DNA of 16,085 nucleotides. It comes from JAYQUR01 sp038133505. Its GTDB lineage: Bacteria > Pseudomonadota > Alphaproteobacteria > MPNO01 > UBA830. Numbering within the stretch: the first letter of the stretch is position 1; each line of letters opens with the position of its first letter. Of the stretch, positions 1-7,798 are shown piece by piece. Made by a program: the position numbers and the translations under genes. Below the pieces are notes generated by a model that worked only from the letters and a program-made list of their open reading frames with translations, made no database searches and had not been told where the DNA came from. Location of the stretch: NCBI GenBank assembly GCA_038133505.1, contig JAYPTI010000070.1, forward strand, positions 1-16,085, read 5' to 3'.

Positions 1-41
1 ATCCTCATGGGCGGCCGGGAGGGGGAGCGGGCCGGTGCGTC

Positions 42-55
42 TCCGCGTAAGCGGA
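42..55. other. short hairpin just past the NDUFA9-like gene
   Basis: TCCGC and GCGGA form a 5-bp stem with a 4-base loop (GTAA on the plus strand). It lies directly after the stop codon of the minus-strand gene at 59. No T-run follows it on the minus strand, so it could be a 3'-end stabiliser or a weak terminator, or chance. I see nothing else supportable in bases 1-58. Confidence 0.25.
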
Positions 56-58
56 AAA

Positions 59-1024
59 TCAGGTGTGCCAGACGCCCTTGCGGTAGCGGTTGAGATAGGT
101 CGGCACCACCGCCTCGACCGACGTCGCCTCGATCCCGAGATCCTCGAGCCCGGCGCAGTCGCCCGACACCACGTTGTCGTGCCGCAGCAGTCGGACCTGG
201 TCCTGGGTCAATAGCGGCGTCGGCAGGAAGTTCCGGACGACACTCAACGGGTACTTGTAGGCCCAGTCGGTAACGGCCGCGCCCGCCTGCGCCACCGGGA
301 ACGGTACCGGCACGAGGCAGCGCTTTCGGCCGATCGCATCTAGGACGATCTCCATCAGTTCCCGGAAGCTGTAAACCTGCGGACCGCCGAGCTCGCACGT
401 CGCGCCCGCCTCGCCGTCGTCGCGGGCCAGCGCCGAAATCGCATCCGCGACGTCGCCGACATAGACCGGCTGGAACTTCGTATGGCCGCCGCCGACCAGG
501 GGCAGCGCCGGCGCGGGGCGCGCGATCATCGCGAACTTGTTGAAGAAATCGTCCTCCGGCCCGAACACTACGCTGGGCCGCACCACGGTCGCGCCCGGAA
601 AGGCGTCGCGAACCAGCGCTTCGCCGCCGCCCTTGGTCGAGGCGTAGACGGAGTCCGCATTCGGGTCGGCGCCGATCGCCGATATCTGGATCAGCCGGCT
701 CGCGCCTGCCGCCTTCGCCGCTTCCGCGACCCGGCGGGCGCCGTCGGCCTGCACGGCGCCGAAATTCTGCTTGCCGGCCTCGTAGAGGATCCCGACGAGG
801 TTGATTACCGTGTCGGCGCCGTCGACCTCCGCCGCCACCGAGGCGTCGTCGCGCACGTTCGCCGCGATCGGCGTCACCTGGCCGACATCGCCCATCGTGC
901 GCAGGAAACCGGCGCCGTCGGGCCGCCGGACGGCCGCGCGGATGCGGGCGCCCGAGCCGGCGAGTTCGCGTATCACGTACCGGCCGATGAATCCCGATCC
1001 GCCGAAAACGGTTACGACGTCCAT
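59..1024 (-). CDS. NDUFA9-like complex I NAD(P)-binding protein (atypical SDR)
   Basis: A 321-residue atypical short-chain dehydrogenase/reductase of the type annotated in alphaproteobacteria as 'complex I NDUFA9 subunit family protein'. The N-terminus has the Rossmann nucleotide-binding loop GGSGFIGR at residues 8-15. A Y-x-x-x-K pair (YASTK, 127-131) lies where SDR enzymes have their catalytic pair, and the segment VVRPSVVFGPED is typical of the NAD-dependent epimerase-like fold. Mitochondrial NDUFA9 and the Paracoccus homologue are accessory subunits of NADH dehydrogenase that bind NADP(H); whether this copy is in complex I is inferred from similarity only, as no nuo gene lies in the window. 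The ATG at 1024 is supported by GGAGG at 1035-1039. It is transcribed divergently from tRNA-Leu. A general SDR with another substrate is the alternative. Confidence 0.85.
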   Translation of the reverse strand: MDVVTVFGGSGFIGRYVIRELAGSGARIRAAVRRPDGAGFLRTMGDVGQVTPIAANVRDDASVAAEVDGADTVINLVGILYEAGKQNFGAVQADGARRVAEAAKAAGASRLIQISAIGADPNADSVYASTKGGGEALVRDAFPGATVVRPSVVFGPEDDFFNKFAMIARPAPALPLVGGGHTKFQPVYVGDVADAISALARDDGEAGATCELGGPQVYSFRELMEIVLDAIGRKRCLVPVPFPVAQAGAAVTDWAYKYPLSVVRNFLPTPLLTQDQVRLLRHDNVVSGDCAGLEDLGIEATSVEAVVPTYLNRYRKGVWHT

Positions 1025-1061
1025 GTGAAGTTTGCCTCCGCCAAAGTCCGTGCAGCACGGC

Positions 1062-1089
1062 TAATAAAGAGTGCCCGAAATGGCGTCAA
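1062..1089 (-). promoter_or_regulatory. sigma-70-type promoter for the NDUFA9-like gene
   Basis: Read on the minus strand, TTGACG (1084-1089) is followed after 16 bases by TTATTA (1062-1067). This sits about 38 bases upstream of the ATG at 1024, with the GGAGG ribosome site between. The -35 is good and the -10 fair. Inferred by consensus only. Confidence 0.5.
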
Positions 1090-1107
1090 CCGAAACGGCG
1101 AAACCAG

Positions 1108-1136
1108 TTGACATCGGTTCGGGTGGATTGCATACC
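1108..1136 (+). promoter_or_regulatory. promoter of tRNA-Leu (and probably rnd)
   Basis: A perfect TTGACA (1108-1113) is followed after 17 bases by CATACC (1131-1136), a weak -10. The expected start near 1143 would leave a 5' leader of about 28 bases before the mature tRNA. This divergent region separates the plus-strand tRNA from the minus-strand NDUFA9-like gene. Confidence 0.55.
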
Positions 1137-1170
1137 CTCGCTTCGCTTTACGGAGCGCCGGAAAGCGAAT

Positions 1171-1257
1171 GCCCAGGTGGCGGAATTGGTAGACGCGCAG
1201 GTTTCAGGTACCTGTGGCCGCAAGGTCGTGGAAGTTCGAGTCTTCTCCTGGGCACCA
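1171..1257 (+). tRNA. tRNA-Leu (anticodon CAG)
   Basis: An 87-base class II tRNA. The acceptor arms GCCCAGG (1171-1177) and CCTGGGC (1247-1253) pair perfectly, followed by discriminator A and an encoded CCA (1255-1257). The anticodon stem CAGGT/ACCTG (1198-1202 / 1210-1214) encloses loop TTCAGGT with anticodon CAG at 1205-1207, reading CUG. The long variable arm and the D-loop with GG are typical of leucine tRNAs, and the T-arm carries TTCGAGT. It lies 59 bases upstream of rnd with no terminator between them. Confidence 0.96.
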
Positions 1258-1316
1258 TTTCCAACCAGCCGCACAGTGCCGCACTTGCCTGCCGGACCGC
1301 GGCGAACGGAGATACC

Positions 1317-1928
1317 GTGGCGATAGAACTGCACCACGGCGATTTGCCCGACAACGTTGATTTCGGCGACATCGTCGCCATCGATACCGAGACCATGGGC
1401 CTCGACCCGCATCGCGACCGGCTGTGCCTCGTGCAGCTGTCCGCGGGCGACGGGAACGCGCATCTGGTCAAGTTCGAGCCCGACGGGTTCGACGCGCCGA
1501 ATCTGGTGCGCCTGCTGACCGACGACAGCGTCCTAAAGCTCTATCATTTCGGCCGTTTCGACATCGCGGTGCTGCGGCGCTATCTCGGCGTCACCAGCCA
1601 GCCGGTCTATTGCACGAAGATCGCGTCCAAGCTGGTCCGGACCTTCACGGACCGCCACGGGCTGAAGGATCTCTGCAAGGAGCTGATCGGCCAGGACATT
1701 TCGAAGGAACAGCAGTCTTCGGACTGGGGCGCGTCGGAACTGACGAAGCAGCAGATGGCCTACGCCGCGTCCGACGTGCTGTACCTGCACGCGCTGAAGG
1801 AAAAGCTCGACGAGATGCTCGCGCGCGAGGGGCGGACCGAATTCGCCCAGGCCAGCTTCGACTTCCTGCCGACCCGGGCCGAGCTCGACCTCGCCGGCTG
1901 GCCGGAGACGGACATCTTCGCGCACTAG
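1317..1928 (+). CDS. rnd: ribonuclease D, short exonuclease-only form
   Basis: A 203-residue DEDDy 3'-5' exonuclease. ExoI is DTET (D23, E25), exoII is the D82 of HFGRFD, and exoIII is Y149-x-x-x-D153 in YAASD: all four acidic residues and the tyrosine are present. E. coli RNase D is about 375 residues with two C-terminal HRDC domains; those are absent here, as in other short alphaproteobacterial members. The family trims 3' ends of tRNA precursors and other small RNAs in the cytoplasm. The GTG at 1317 is chosen because GGAG lies 5 bases upstream (1308-1311) and homology begins there; the reading frame runs further upstream only through the tRNA-Leu gene, which cannot be coding. The tRNA gene directly upstream suggests a shared transcript. 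Confidence 0.9.
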   Translation: MAIELHHGDLPDNVDFGDIVAIDTETMGLDPHRDRLCLVQLSAGDGNAHLVKFEPDGFDAPNLVRLLTDDSVLKLYHFGRFDIAVLRRYLGVTSQPVYCTKIASKLVRTFTDRHGLKDLCKELIGQDISKEQQSSDWGASELTKQQMAYAASDVLYLHALKEKLDEMLAREGRTEFAQASFDFLPTRAELDLAGWPETDIFAH

Positions 1929-2031
1929 CTCGCGCGGCGGTCATACCGCGTTCCGGCCCGCTCCCCACCTACGGGGCTCGCCGGATTCGGCGGATTCGGG
2001 TACGATTGCGGCAAATCCGAGAGATTTCTCA

Positions 2032-3030
2032 ATGACGCAGAGCGACGACAGGCTGATGGATACCGAGGACGGCGCGCCGGCGACCGCGATCGACGCCGCG
2101 CGCCGGGTCATCGACATGGAGATCGACGGGCTCCGGGCGCTGTCCGCCGCCCTCGACGGGGCGTTCGACCGCGCGATCGACCTGCTGATTTCGGTCGAGG
2201 GCCGCGTCATCGTCACCGGCATGGGCAAGAGCGGCCATGTCGCCCACAAGATCGCGGCGACCCTAGCGTCGACCGGCACGCCCACGCAATACGTCCATCC
2301 CGCCGAGGCGAGCCACGGCGATCTCGGCATGATCACCGTGAAGGACGCGGTCATCGCGCTGTCGAACTCCGGCGAAACGGCGGAGCTTTCCGACATCGTC
2401 GCCTACGCCAAGCTCAAGGGCATCCCGCTGGTCTCGATCACCGGACGGGCGGGAAGCGCGCTGGCCCGCGCCGGCGACGTGTCGCTGGTAATGCCCGACA
2501 GCCCCGAGGCCTGTCCCCTGAACCTCGCACCGACCACCTCGACGACGGTCATGCTCGCGCTCGGCGACGCGATCGCGGTTTCGCTTCTCGAACGCCGCGG
2601 CTTCTCGTCAGAGGATTTCCGGATGCTCCATCCCGGCGGACAGCTCGGTTCGCGCCTGACCAAGGCGGTCGACATCATGCACCGCGACGACGCGATGCCG
2701 CTGGTCCGCGAGGACACGCCGATGACCGAGGCGATCATCGAGATGACCGCGAAGTCGTTCGGCTGCGTCGGCGTCGTCGACGCCGGCAGCACGCTCGTCG
2801 GGTTGATCACCGACGGCGATCTGCGCCGCCACATGGAGAACGACATCCTCGCCATGACGGCGGGCGAGGTCATGACCGTGGCGCCCAAGACTGTCCAGTC
2901 CGACGTTCTCGCCGCCCAGGTGCTCGGCATGATGAACGACCGGAAGATCACCAGCGTGTTCGTCGTCGACGAGCGCCGTCCCCTGGGCATCGTCCATATC
3001 CACGACGTGCTCAGGACCGGCCTTTCCTGA
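2032..3030 (+). CDS. kdsD: D-arabinose 5-phosphate isomerase (KpsF/GutQ family)
   Basis: A 332-residue cytoplasmic enzyme converting ribulose 5-phosphate to arabinose 5-phosphate, the first committed step towards Kdo, the inner-core sugar of lipopolysaccharide. An N-terminal SIS sugar-isomerase domain covers about residues 45-180, with the phosphate-binding stretch GMGKSGHVAHKIAATLAS, the SHGDLGM segment and the SNSGETAE loop. Two CBS domains follow (about 212-268 and 277-331). Length and domain order match the family. The ATG at 2032 has only a weak GAGAGA ribosome site. A later ATG at 2056 is possible. It is followed after 3 bases by lptC, which fits its role in supplying Kdo to the LPS whose transport genes come next. 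Confidence 0.93.
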   Translation: MTQSDDRLMDTEDGAPATAIDAARRVIDMEIDGLRALSAALDGAFDRAIDLLISVEGRVIVTGMGKSGHVAHKIAATLASTGTPTQYVHPAEASHGDLGMITVKDAVIALSNSGETAELSDIVAYAKLKGIPLVSITGRAGSALARAGDVSLVMPDSPEACPLNLAPTTSTTVMLALGDAIAVSLLERRGFSSEDFRMLHPGGQLGSRLTKAVDIMHRDDAMPLVREDTPMTEAIIEMTAKSFGCVGVVDAGSTLVGLITDGDLRRHMENDILAMTAGEVMTVAPKTVQSDVLAAQVLGMMNDRKITSVFVVDERRPLGIVHIHDVLRTGLS

Positions 3031-3033
3031 CGC

Positions 3034-3738
3034 ATGGTGCTGCGCCCGGAAATCGCCGACCGGCAGAACGCTTCCGGCGACGCCATGCGCAGTGACGTGC
3101 CGCCGCCGCCCGCACCGCAACGCTACCGATCCGGCTACAGCCGTTTCGTCAGGCTCGCGAAATACGCGCTTCCCCTCGTCGCCGGCATCGTCGTGATCCT
3201 GCTCGTCGTCTGGCCCGAGCTCGAGCCGCCGCCCGACCGTTTCCGGCTCGGCATGTCCGACATAAACGTCGAGACCGCCGGCGGCCAGCGCGTCGTCAAC
3301 GCGCGCTTCACCGGGGTCGACAGCGCAAACCGCCCGTTCTCCGTAACGGCGGCGGCGGCGTTTCAGCCGCCCGAGAGCGAGGGGCGGGTCGAGCTGTCCG
3401 AACCCAAGGCGGACGTCACCCTGCAGGGCGAGTCGTGGGTTGCCATCACGTCGCCGTCCGGCATCTTCTGGCGCCAGAAGGAAGTCCTCGACCTGACCGG
3501 CGGCGTCCAGCTCTACCACGACGACGGCTACGAGTTCCGGACGCGAGACGCCCGCATCGAGTTTCGCACCGGCACGGCCTGGGGCGACGATCCGGTCCGG
3601 GGCCAGGGGCCGTTCGGCACCGTCGTGGCCGAAGGATTCCGGATCGAAGGCAACGGCGACCGCATCGTCTTTTCCGGCAAGACGAAGATGGTCCTGTATC
3701 CGGGCAAGGCGCCGAAGCCGGGAAAGGCCAGGAAATGA
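3034..3738 (+). CDS. lptC: LPS export periplasmic-bridge protein LptC
   Basis: A 234-residue bitopic inner-membrane protein. A short cytoplasmic N-terminus rich in proline and arginine is followed by one membrane segment (about residues 43-60, KYALPLVAGIVVILLVVW). The periplasmic part has a beta-jellyroll of the LptC/OstA type (DINVETAGGQRVVNARFTG onwards). LptC sits on the LptB2FG transporter and passes lipopolysaccharide to LptA. The gene starts 3 bases after kdsD and ends in a 4-base ATGA overlap with lptA, so the set is translationally coupled. ATG 3034 has no strong ribosome site; ATG 3085 would remove 17 residues without touching the membrane segment, so the exact start is uncertain. 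The repeated acronym order kdsD-lptC-lptA-lptB supports the call more than sequence identity, since LptC diverges quickly. Confidence 0.9.
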   Translation: MVLRPEIADRQNASGDAMRSDVPPPPAPQRYRSGYSRFVRLAKYALPLVAGIVVILLVVWPELEPPPDRFRLGMSDINVETAGGQRVVNARFTGVDSANRPFSVTAAAAFQPPESEGRVELSEPKADVTLQGESWVAITSPSGIFWRQKEVLDLTGGVQLYHDDGYEFRTRDARIEFRTGTAWGDDPVRGQGPFGTVVAEGFRIEGNGDRIVFSGKTKMVLYPGKAPKPGKARK

Positions 3739-4586
3739 CGTTACTGCGCACAACCTTCGGCGCCCTGCTGATCGCGGCGTTCGCTGCCGCGGGCGCCTCC
3801 ACGGCGGGCGCGCAGGGCATCGGCCTGCCCAACCAGTCGGGCGGCAAGCCGATCGAGATCCATGCGGACCAGGGGATCGAGTGGCAGTCGAAGAACAAGG
3901 CCTATATCGCGCGCGGCAACGCGAAGGCGGTTCAGGGCGACGTATCGGTTCTCGCCGACATGCTCACGGCCTACTACACGGACGACCAGGGCGGCACGAC
4001 CTCGATCTGGCGGATCGACGCGGATCGCAACGTCCGCATCGTGACACCGACCCAGCGCGCCTTCGGCGACAAGGGCGTCTACGACGTGCAAAAGGGCATT
4101 CTGGTCCTGACCGGCGGCGTCAGGCTCGATACCGATACCGACCGAATCACGGCGCGCGACAGCCTGGAATACTGGGAAAAGCGGAATCTGGCCGTCGCGC
4201 GCGGCAATGCCGTGGCGACGCGCGGCGAAAACCGCCTGCGGGCGGATGTGCTGACAGCACACTTTGTTAAGGATAAACAAGGAAAATCAAAGGTGAACCG
4301 GGTCGACGCGTTCGACAACGTGGTGATCACGACGCCCGACGAGATCGTCCGCGCGGCGCGCGGGGTCTACAACGTCGAAACGGGCGTGGCGACGCTCACC
4401 GGATCGGTTAAGATTACCCGTGGCGACAATCAACTGAACGGAGAACATGCGGAAGTTAACCTTAATACGGGCGTCAGCAAGTTGTTCGGCCGCGGTGCCG
4501 GCGGCGTCAGGGGAATCTTCACGCCCGACCAGGTGCCCGATCCGCGTCAGGGTATCGGCGGCGCGCCGGAGCGGAAGCCCCAGTGA
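3735..4586 (+). CDS. lptA: LPS transport periplasmic protein LptA
   Basis: A 283-residue secreted protein. The start forms ATGA with the lptC stop (3735-3738), which fixes it. Residues 1-26 are a signal peptide (hydrophobic LLIAAFAAAG, cleavage expected after AGA). The mature part has OstA/LptA beta-strand repeats: IEIHADQGIEWQSKNKAYIARGNA, then YDVQKGILVLTGGVRL, then YNVETGVATLTGSVKITRGDNQLNGEHAEVNL. LptA polymerises across the periplasm as the bridge for lipopolysaccharide between LptC and LptD. At 283 residues it is longer than the E. coli protein (185), because it carries an additional repeat block, as is common in alphaproteobacteria. It ends in a GTGA overlap with lptB. Confidence 0.92.
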   Translation: MTLLRTTFGALLIAAFAAAGASTAGAQGIGLPNQSGGKPIEIHADQGIEWQSKNKAYIARGNAKAVQGDVSVLADMLTAYYTDDQGGTTSIWRIDADRNVRIVTPTQRAFGDKGVYDVQKGILVLTGGVRLDTDTDRITARDSLEYWEKRNLAVARGNAVATRGENRLRADVLTAHFVKDKQGKSKVNRVDAFDNVVITTPDEIVRAARGVYNVETGVATLTGSVKITRGDNQLNGEHAEVNLNTGVSKLFGRGAGGVRGIFTPDQVPDPRQGIGGAPERKPQ

Positions 4587-5386
4587 CTGACGATATCTCC
4601 CGGATCGGTTCGTCCCCCGCCCGCGATACCGGCGATGCGGCGCGGCCGCGTGTCATCGACGGCAGCGCCGGGCTGTATGCCCATAAGGTCGGTAAGCGCT
4701 TCAAGAAGCGGCCCGTGCTGCGCGACGTCAGCGTGAACGTCCAGCGCGGCGAGGTCGTCGGTCTGCTGGGCCCCAACGGTGCGGGCAAGACGACCTGCTT
4801 CTATATCATGACCGGGCTGATATCCGCCGACCACGGCGCGATCTCGCTCGACGGCCAGGACGTGACCACGCTGCCCATGTATCGGCGCGCCCGGCTCGGG
4901 ATCGGCTACCTGCCGCAGGAAGCATCGATCTTCCGGGGGCTGAATGTCGAAAACAATATCCGCTCCGTCCTTGAGGTTACCGACGACAACGTGCGCCGCC
5001 GCGAGGCGCGTCTCGAGGAGCTGCTGGCCGAGTTCTCCGTGAGCCATCTGCGGCGGACGCCGGCGCTCGCGCTGTCCGGCGGCGAACGGCGGCGCGTCGA
5101 GATCGCCCGCGCCCTGGCGTCGCAGCCGAGCTACATGCTGCTCGACGAGCCTTTCGCCGGCATCGACCCGATCGCGGTGGACGACATCCGGAACCTGGTG
5201 GCGCATCTGAAGGACCGCGGCATCGGCGTGCTCATCACCGATCACAACGTCCGCGAGACCCTGGATATCGTCGACCGGGCCTATATCATGCACGACGGCG
5301 CCGTGCTGATGGAGGGCGCGCCGTCCGAAATCGTTGCGCACAAGGACGTCCGGCGGGTTTACCTCGGCGAAAGATTCAGTCTTTAG
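4583..5386 (+). CDS. lptB: LPS export ABC transporter ATP-binding protein LptB
   Basis: A 267-residue cytoplasmic ABC ATPase powering extraction of lipopolysaccharide from the inner membrane with LptF and LptG (not in this window). Walker A is GPNGAGKT (63-70), the Q-loop glutamine is Q112 in LPQEASIFRGL, the signature is LSGGE (164-168), Walker B is YMLLDE (184-189) and the switch histidine is H221. The LPQEASIFR stretch is specific to LptB. The GTG start overlaps the lptA stop as GTGA, with GGAAG 7 bases upstream. This gives about 25 residues more than the 241-residue E. coli protein at the N-terminus; the extension has no recognised domain. It ends 55 bases before rpoN. Confidence 0.96.
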   Translation: MTDDISRIGSSPARDTGDAARPRVIDGSAGLYAHKVGKRFKKRPVLRDVSVNVQRGEVVGLLGPNGAGKTTCFYIMTGLISADHGAISLDGQDVTTLPMYRRARLGIGYLPQEASIFRGLNVENNIRSVLEVTDDNVRRREARLEELLAEFSVSHLRRTPALALSGGERRRVEIARALASQPSYMLLDEPFAGIDPIAVDDIRNLVAHLKDRGIGVLITDHNVRETLDIVDRAYIMHDGAVLMEGAPSEIVAHKDVRRVYLGERFSL

Positions 5387-5441
5387 AACGCTTTACCAAC
5401 GCATGAACGATTTTGGTCAGGTGTAGGTAGGAAAAGCTCAG

Positions 5442-7037
5442 ATGGCGCTCGGGCCCCGATTGGACCTGCGGCAGAGCCAGTCTCTGGTGATGACGCCGCA
5501 GCTGCAGCAGGCGATCAAGCTGCTGCAGATGTCCAATGTCGAGCTTGCCGAGTACATCGAACAGGAAATCGAGGAAAACCCGCTTCTCGAACGCGAGGAC
5601 GCGGAGGGCGTCATGGACTCGGACGGCGACCGCGCGGCGTCGGAGAGCAGCGACGCCGGTGGCGACGATGCGGCGGGCGATACCGACACGGGCGATTTCG
5701 ACGCGGACGGGGAAGACGCTCAGCTGTCGCCCGAAGATCCCGCCTACGACGATTACGACGTGCTTCCCGATTCCGCCGACCACGCCACATCCGAAAGCAT
5801 GGGCGACGACGACCGGGCGCTCGATGCCGATTACGAGAACGTCTACGAGCCGGAATCGGCTTCCGACGGCGCGTCCGACGATTCCCTGATGTGGAACGCC
5901 TCGGGCGGCGGGTTCGACGACGACCTGAGCGGCCTCGAGAATCTCGCGACCGACGAGCCCACGCTTCGCGACCACCTGATCGCGCAGATCAACATCGATT
6001 TCGAGGACCCGTCGGAAATGATGATCGCCGGCCGGCTCATCGACATCCTCGATGCGAACGGCTGGCTCGCCGGTGACCTCGAGCCCGTCGCCGTGGCGCT
6101 CGGCTGCGACCTTGCCCAGGTCGAGGCGACGCTGGCGCGCTGCCAGCAGCTCGACCCGCCCGGCATCTTCGCGCGCAGCCTGTCGGAATGCCTGGCGCTC
6201 CAGCTGCGCGAGAAGGACCGGCTCGACCCCGCCATGCAGGCGCTGCTCGACAATCTGGAGCTCCTCGGCAAGCGGGAGTTCGCACAGCTCCGCAAACTCT
6301 GCGGCGTCGACAACGAAGACCTGCTGCAGATGGTCACCGAGATAAAGGAGCTGAACCCGCGCCCCGCGTCGCCGTTCGACCACGATATCGCGCAGCCCGT
6401 CGTGCCGGACGTGTTCGTCCGGCGCAGCGCCGAAGGCTGGCTGGTCGAGCTCAACGCCGACGCGATGCCGCGCGTGCTGGTCAATACCCGCTACTACGCG
6501 CTGGTCCGCCGCCAGGCGCGCTCGAAGAACGACCGCGAATTCCTTTCCGACCGGTTCCAGTCGGCGAACTGGCTGGTGCGCGCGCTGCACCAGCGCGCCG
6601 AAACGATCCTCAAGGTCGCGACCGAGCTGGTCAGCCAGCAGGAGGCGTTCTTCGAGCACGGCGTCGCCTATCTGAAGCCGCTGACGCTGCGCGACGTGGC
6701 CGAGGTCGTCGGCGTTCACGAAAGCACGGTGAGCCGCGTGACCGCGAACAAGTATCTCGGCATGAGCCGCGGCATCTTCGAGATGAAGTACTTCTTTACC
6801 TCGGCGATCGGGCTGAACGAAGACGGCGAATCGCGCTCCGCCGAGGCGATCCGGTTCCGGATCAAGTCGCTGATCGACGGCGAGAAGCCAGAATCGGTTC
6901 TGTCCGACGACCGGATCGTGGATATCCTGCGCGAGGAGGGGATCGACATCGCACGGCGAACGGTCGCCAAATACCGCGATGCAATGCGGATTCCCTCGTC
7001 GGTCCAGCGCCGGCGCGAGAAGACGCTGCATGTCTGA
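5442..7037 (+). CDS. rpoN: RNA polymerase sigma-54 factor
   Basis: A 531-residue sigma-54 factor that recognises -24/-12 promoters and needs AAA+ activators. Region I (residues 1-50) has the glutamine- and leucine-rich helices QSQSLVMTPQLQQAIKLLQM. Region II (about 50-150) is strongly acidic, rich in D and E. The core-binding region follows, then a helix-turn-helix around 413-435 (LRDVAEVVGVHESTVSRVTA) and the RpoN box ARRTVAKYRD at 504-513. The ATG at 5442 has AGGAAA upstream. Position after lptB and before hpf and ptsN is the classical rpoN neighbourhood. No sigma-54 promoter was found in the window, so its targets lie elsewhere. Confidence 0.97.
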   Translation: MALGPRLDLRQSQSLVMTPQLQQAIKLLQMSNVELAEYIEQEIEENPLLEREDAEGVMDSDGDRAASESSDAGGDDAAGDTDTGDFDADGEDAQLSPEDPAYDDYDVLPDSADHATSESMGDDDRALDADYENVYEPESASDGASDDSLMWNASGGGFDDDLSGLENLATDEPTLRDHLIAQINIDFEDPSEMMIAGRLIDILDANGWLAGDLEPVAVALGCDLAQVEATLARCQQLDPPGIFARSLSECLALQLREKDRLDPAMQALLDNLELLGKREFAQLRKLCGVDNEDLLQMVTEIKELNPRPASPFDHDIAQPVVPDVFVRRSAEGWLVELNADAMPRVLVNTRYYALVRRQARSKNDREFLSDRFQSANWLVRALHQRAETILKVATELVSQQEAFFEHGVAYLKPLTLRDVAEVVGVHESTVSRVTANKYLGMSRGIFEMKYFFTSAIGLNEDGESRSAEAIRFRIKSLIDGEKPESVLSDDRIVDILREEGIDIARRTVAKYRDAMRIPSSVQRRREKTLHV

Positions 7038-7047
7038 AACGGCACGC

Positions 7048-7065
7048 CCGGGAGGGGTATCCCGG
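7048..7065 (+). terminator. possible weak terminator after rpoN
   Basis: CCGGGA (7048-7053) and TCCCGG (7060-7065) form a 6-bp GC-rich stem with a 6-base loop, starting 10 bases after the rpoN stop. There is no T-run after it, and the hpf promoter follows at once, so it may only slow read-through. Confidence 0.3.
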
Positions 7066-7070
7066 CGCTA

Positions 7071-7098
7071 TTGACACTCGGGGCGGCGGTGGTATTTT
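7071..7098 (+). promoter_or_regulatory. sigma-70-type promoter for hpf-ptsN
   Basis: A perfect TTGACA (7071-7076), 16-base spacer, then TATTTT (7093-7098). The expected start is near 7105, only a few bases before a consensus ribosome site at 7111-7117. This makes hpf-ptsN at least partly independent of rpoN. No -24/-12 sigma-54 motif was seen here. Confidence 0.65.
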
Positions 7099-7124
7099 CC
7101 GCGCCCTCGGAAGGAGGCCACAGA

Positions 7125-7196
7125 TTGCCCCCCGAACTTCTTCAAGAATGTAGAAACTACAGCGGTCGCCCCGCACCAAGACGCGCATGCAGGTAA
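7125..7196 (+). CDS. possible 23-residue leader peptide overlapping hpf
   Basis: A TTG codon lies 7 bases after AAGGAGG (7111-7117), the best Shine-Dalgarno sequence in this region. The frame runs 23 codons, with proline at residues 2-3 and a basic C-terminus (RPAPRRACR), to TAA at 7194-7196, which overlaps the first 10 bases of hpf in another frame. hpf's own ATG has no ribosome site. The peptide might couple ribosome delivery to hpf or sense translation. I do not recognise the peptide. Alternatively the SD recruits 30S subunits without a real ORF, or the short ORF is chance. The initiation codon TTG is the weakest point. Confidence 0.4.
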   Translation: MPPELLQECRNYSGRPAPRRACR

Positions 7197-7780
7197 CGGT
7201 TTCCGGTAAGCAGGTCGACATCGGCGAGGCCTTTCAGGCGTACGCCGAGGATCACCTGGTCGATCTCGTCGGCAAGTATCTCGAACACGCCGTAGATTCC
7301 ACTGTCACGCTGTCCCGCGCCGGTCACGGCATGCGGGCGGATATTTTGGTTCACGCCGGCCGCGGCGTCACCGTGCAGGCGCACGGCGAGGCGAACGAGG
7401 CCCATCCCGCGTTCGACGCCGCGCTGGAGCGGATCGCGAAGCGCCTCCGGCGCTACAAGCGGCGCATCAAGGATCATCGGCGCAAGGAAAAGGCGACCGC
7501 GAAGGAAGATGCGGTCAACGTGCAGCGCTACATCATCGCCGCCGAGGACACCGGCGCCGACGACGAGCTGGGCGAGGCCGGCGACAACCCGGCCGTCATC
7601 GCCGAGAACACGCGCGAAATCGATATCATCTCCGTCAGCGAGGCGGTCATGCGCCTCGAACTGTCGGAGCGCGCCGCGATCGTTTTCACGAATGCCGGCA
7701 ACGGCAATCTCAACGTCGTCTACCGTCGTCGCGACGGAAATATTGGCTGGATCGATCCGCAGAGCGATAATGCGGCCTGA
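7187..7780 (+). CDS. hpf: ribosome hibernation promoting factor, long form
   Basis: A 197-residue protein. The N-terminal RaiA/HPF domain (about 1-100: MQVTVSGKQVDIGEAF at the front, basic helix with KRLRRYKRRIKDHRRK at 85-100) binds the 30S decoding region. A charged linker follows, then the C-terminal domain (about 135-192, ISVSEAVMRLELSERAAIVF and VYRRRDGNIGWIDP) that dimerises ribosomes into 100S particles in long-form HPF. It inactivates ribosomes in stationary phase or stress. The ATG at 7187 is the only possible start (in-frame stop at 7151-7153) yet has no Shine-Dalgarno; see the overlapping leader ORF. ptsN follows after 18 bases. Confidence 0.93.
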   Translation: MQVTVSGKQVDIGEAFQAYAEDHLVDLVGKYLEHAVDSTVTLSRAGHGMRADILVHAGRGVTVQAHGEANEAHPAFDAALERIAKRLRRYKRRIKDHRRKEKATAKEDAVNVQRYIIAAEDTGADDELGEAGDNPAVIAENTREIDIISVSEAVMRLELSERAAIVFTNAGNGNLNVVYRRRDGNIGWIDPQSDNAA

Positions 7781-7798
7781 GGGCGCAGGGACCCGAAT

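Noticed and set aside
1071..1316. N-terminal extension of rnd
   Set aside because: It would translate through tRNA-Leu. RNase D homology and a good ribosome site begin at 1317.
5376..7031. Long minus-strand ORF (551 codons) opposite rpoN
   Set aside because: It is the antisense shadow of a clear sigma-54 gene in GC-rich DNA. Its translation is an R/V/D/L-rich sequence with no domain.
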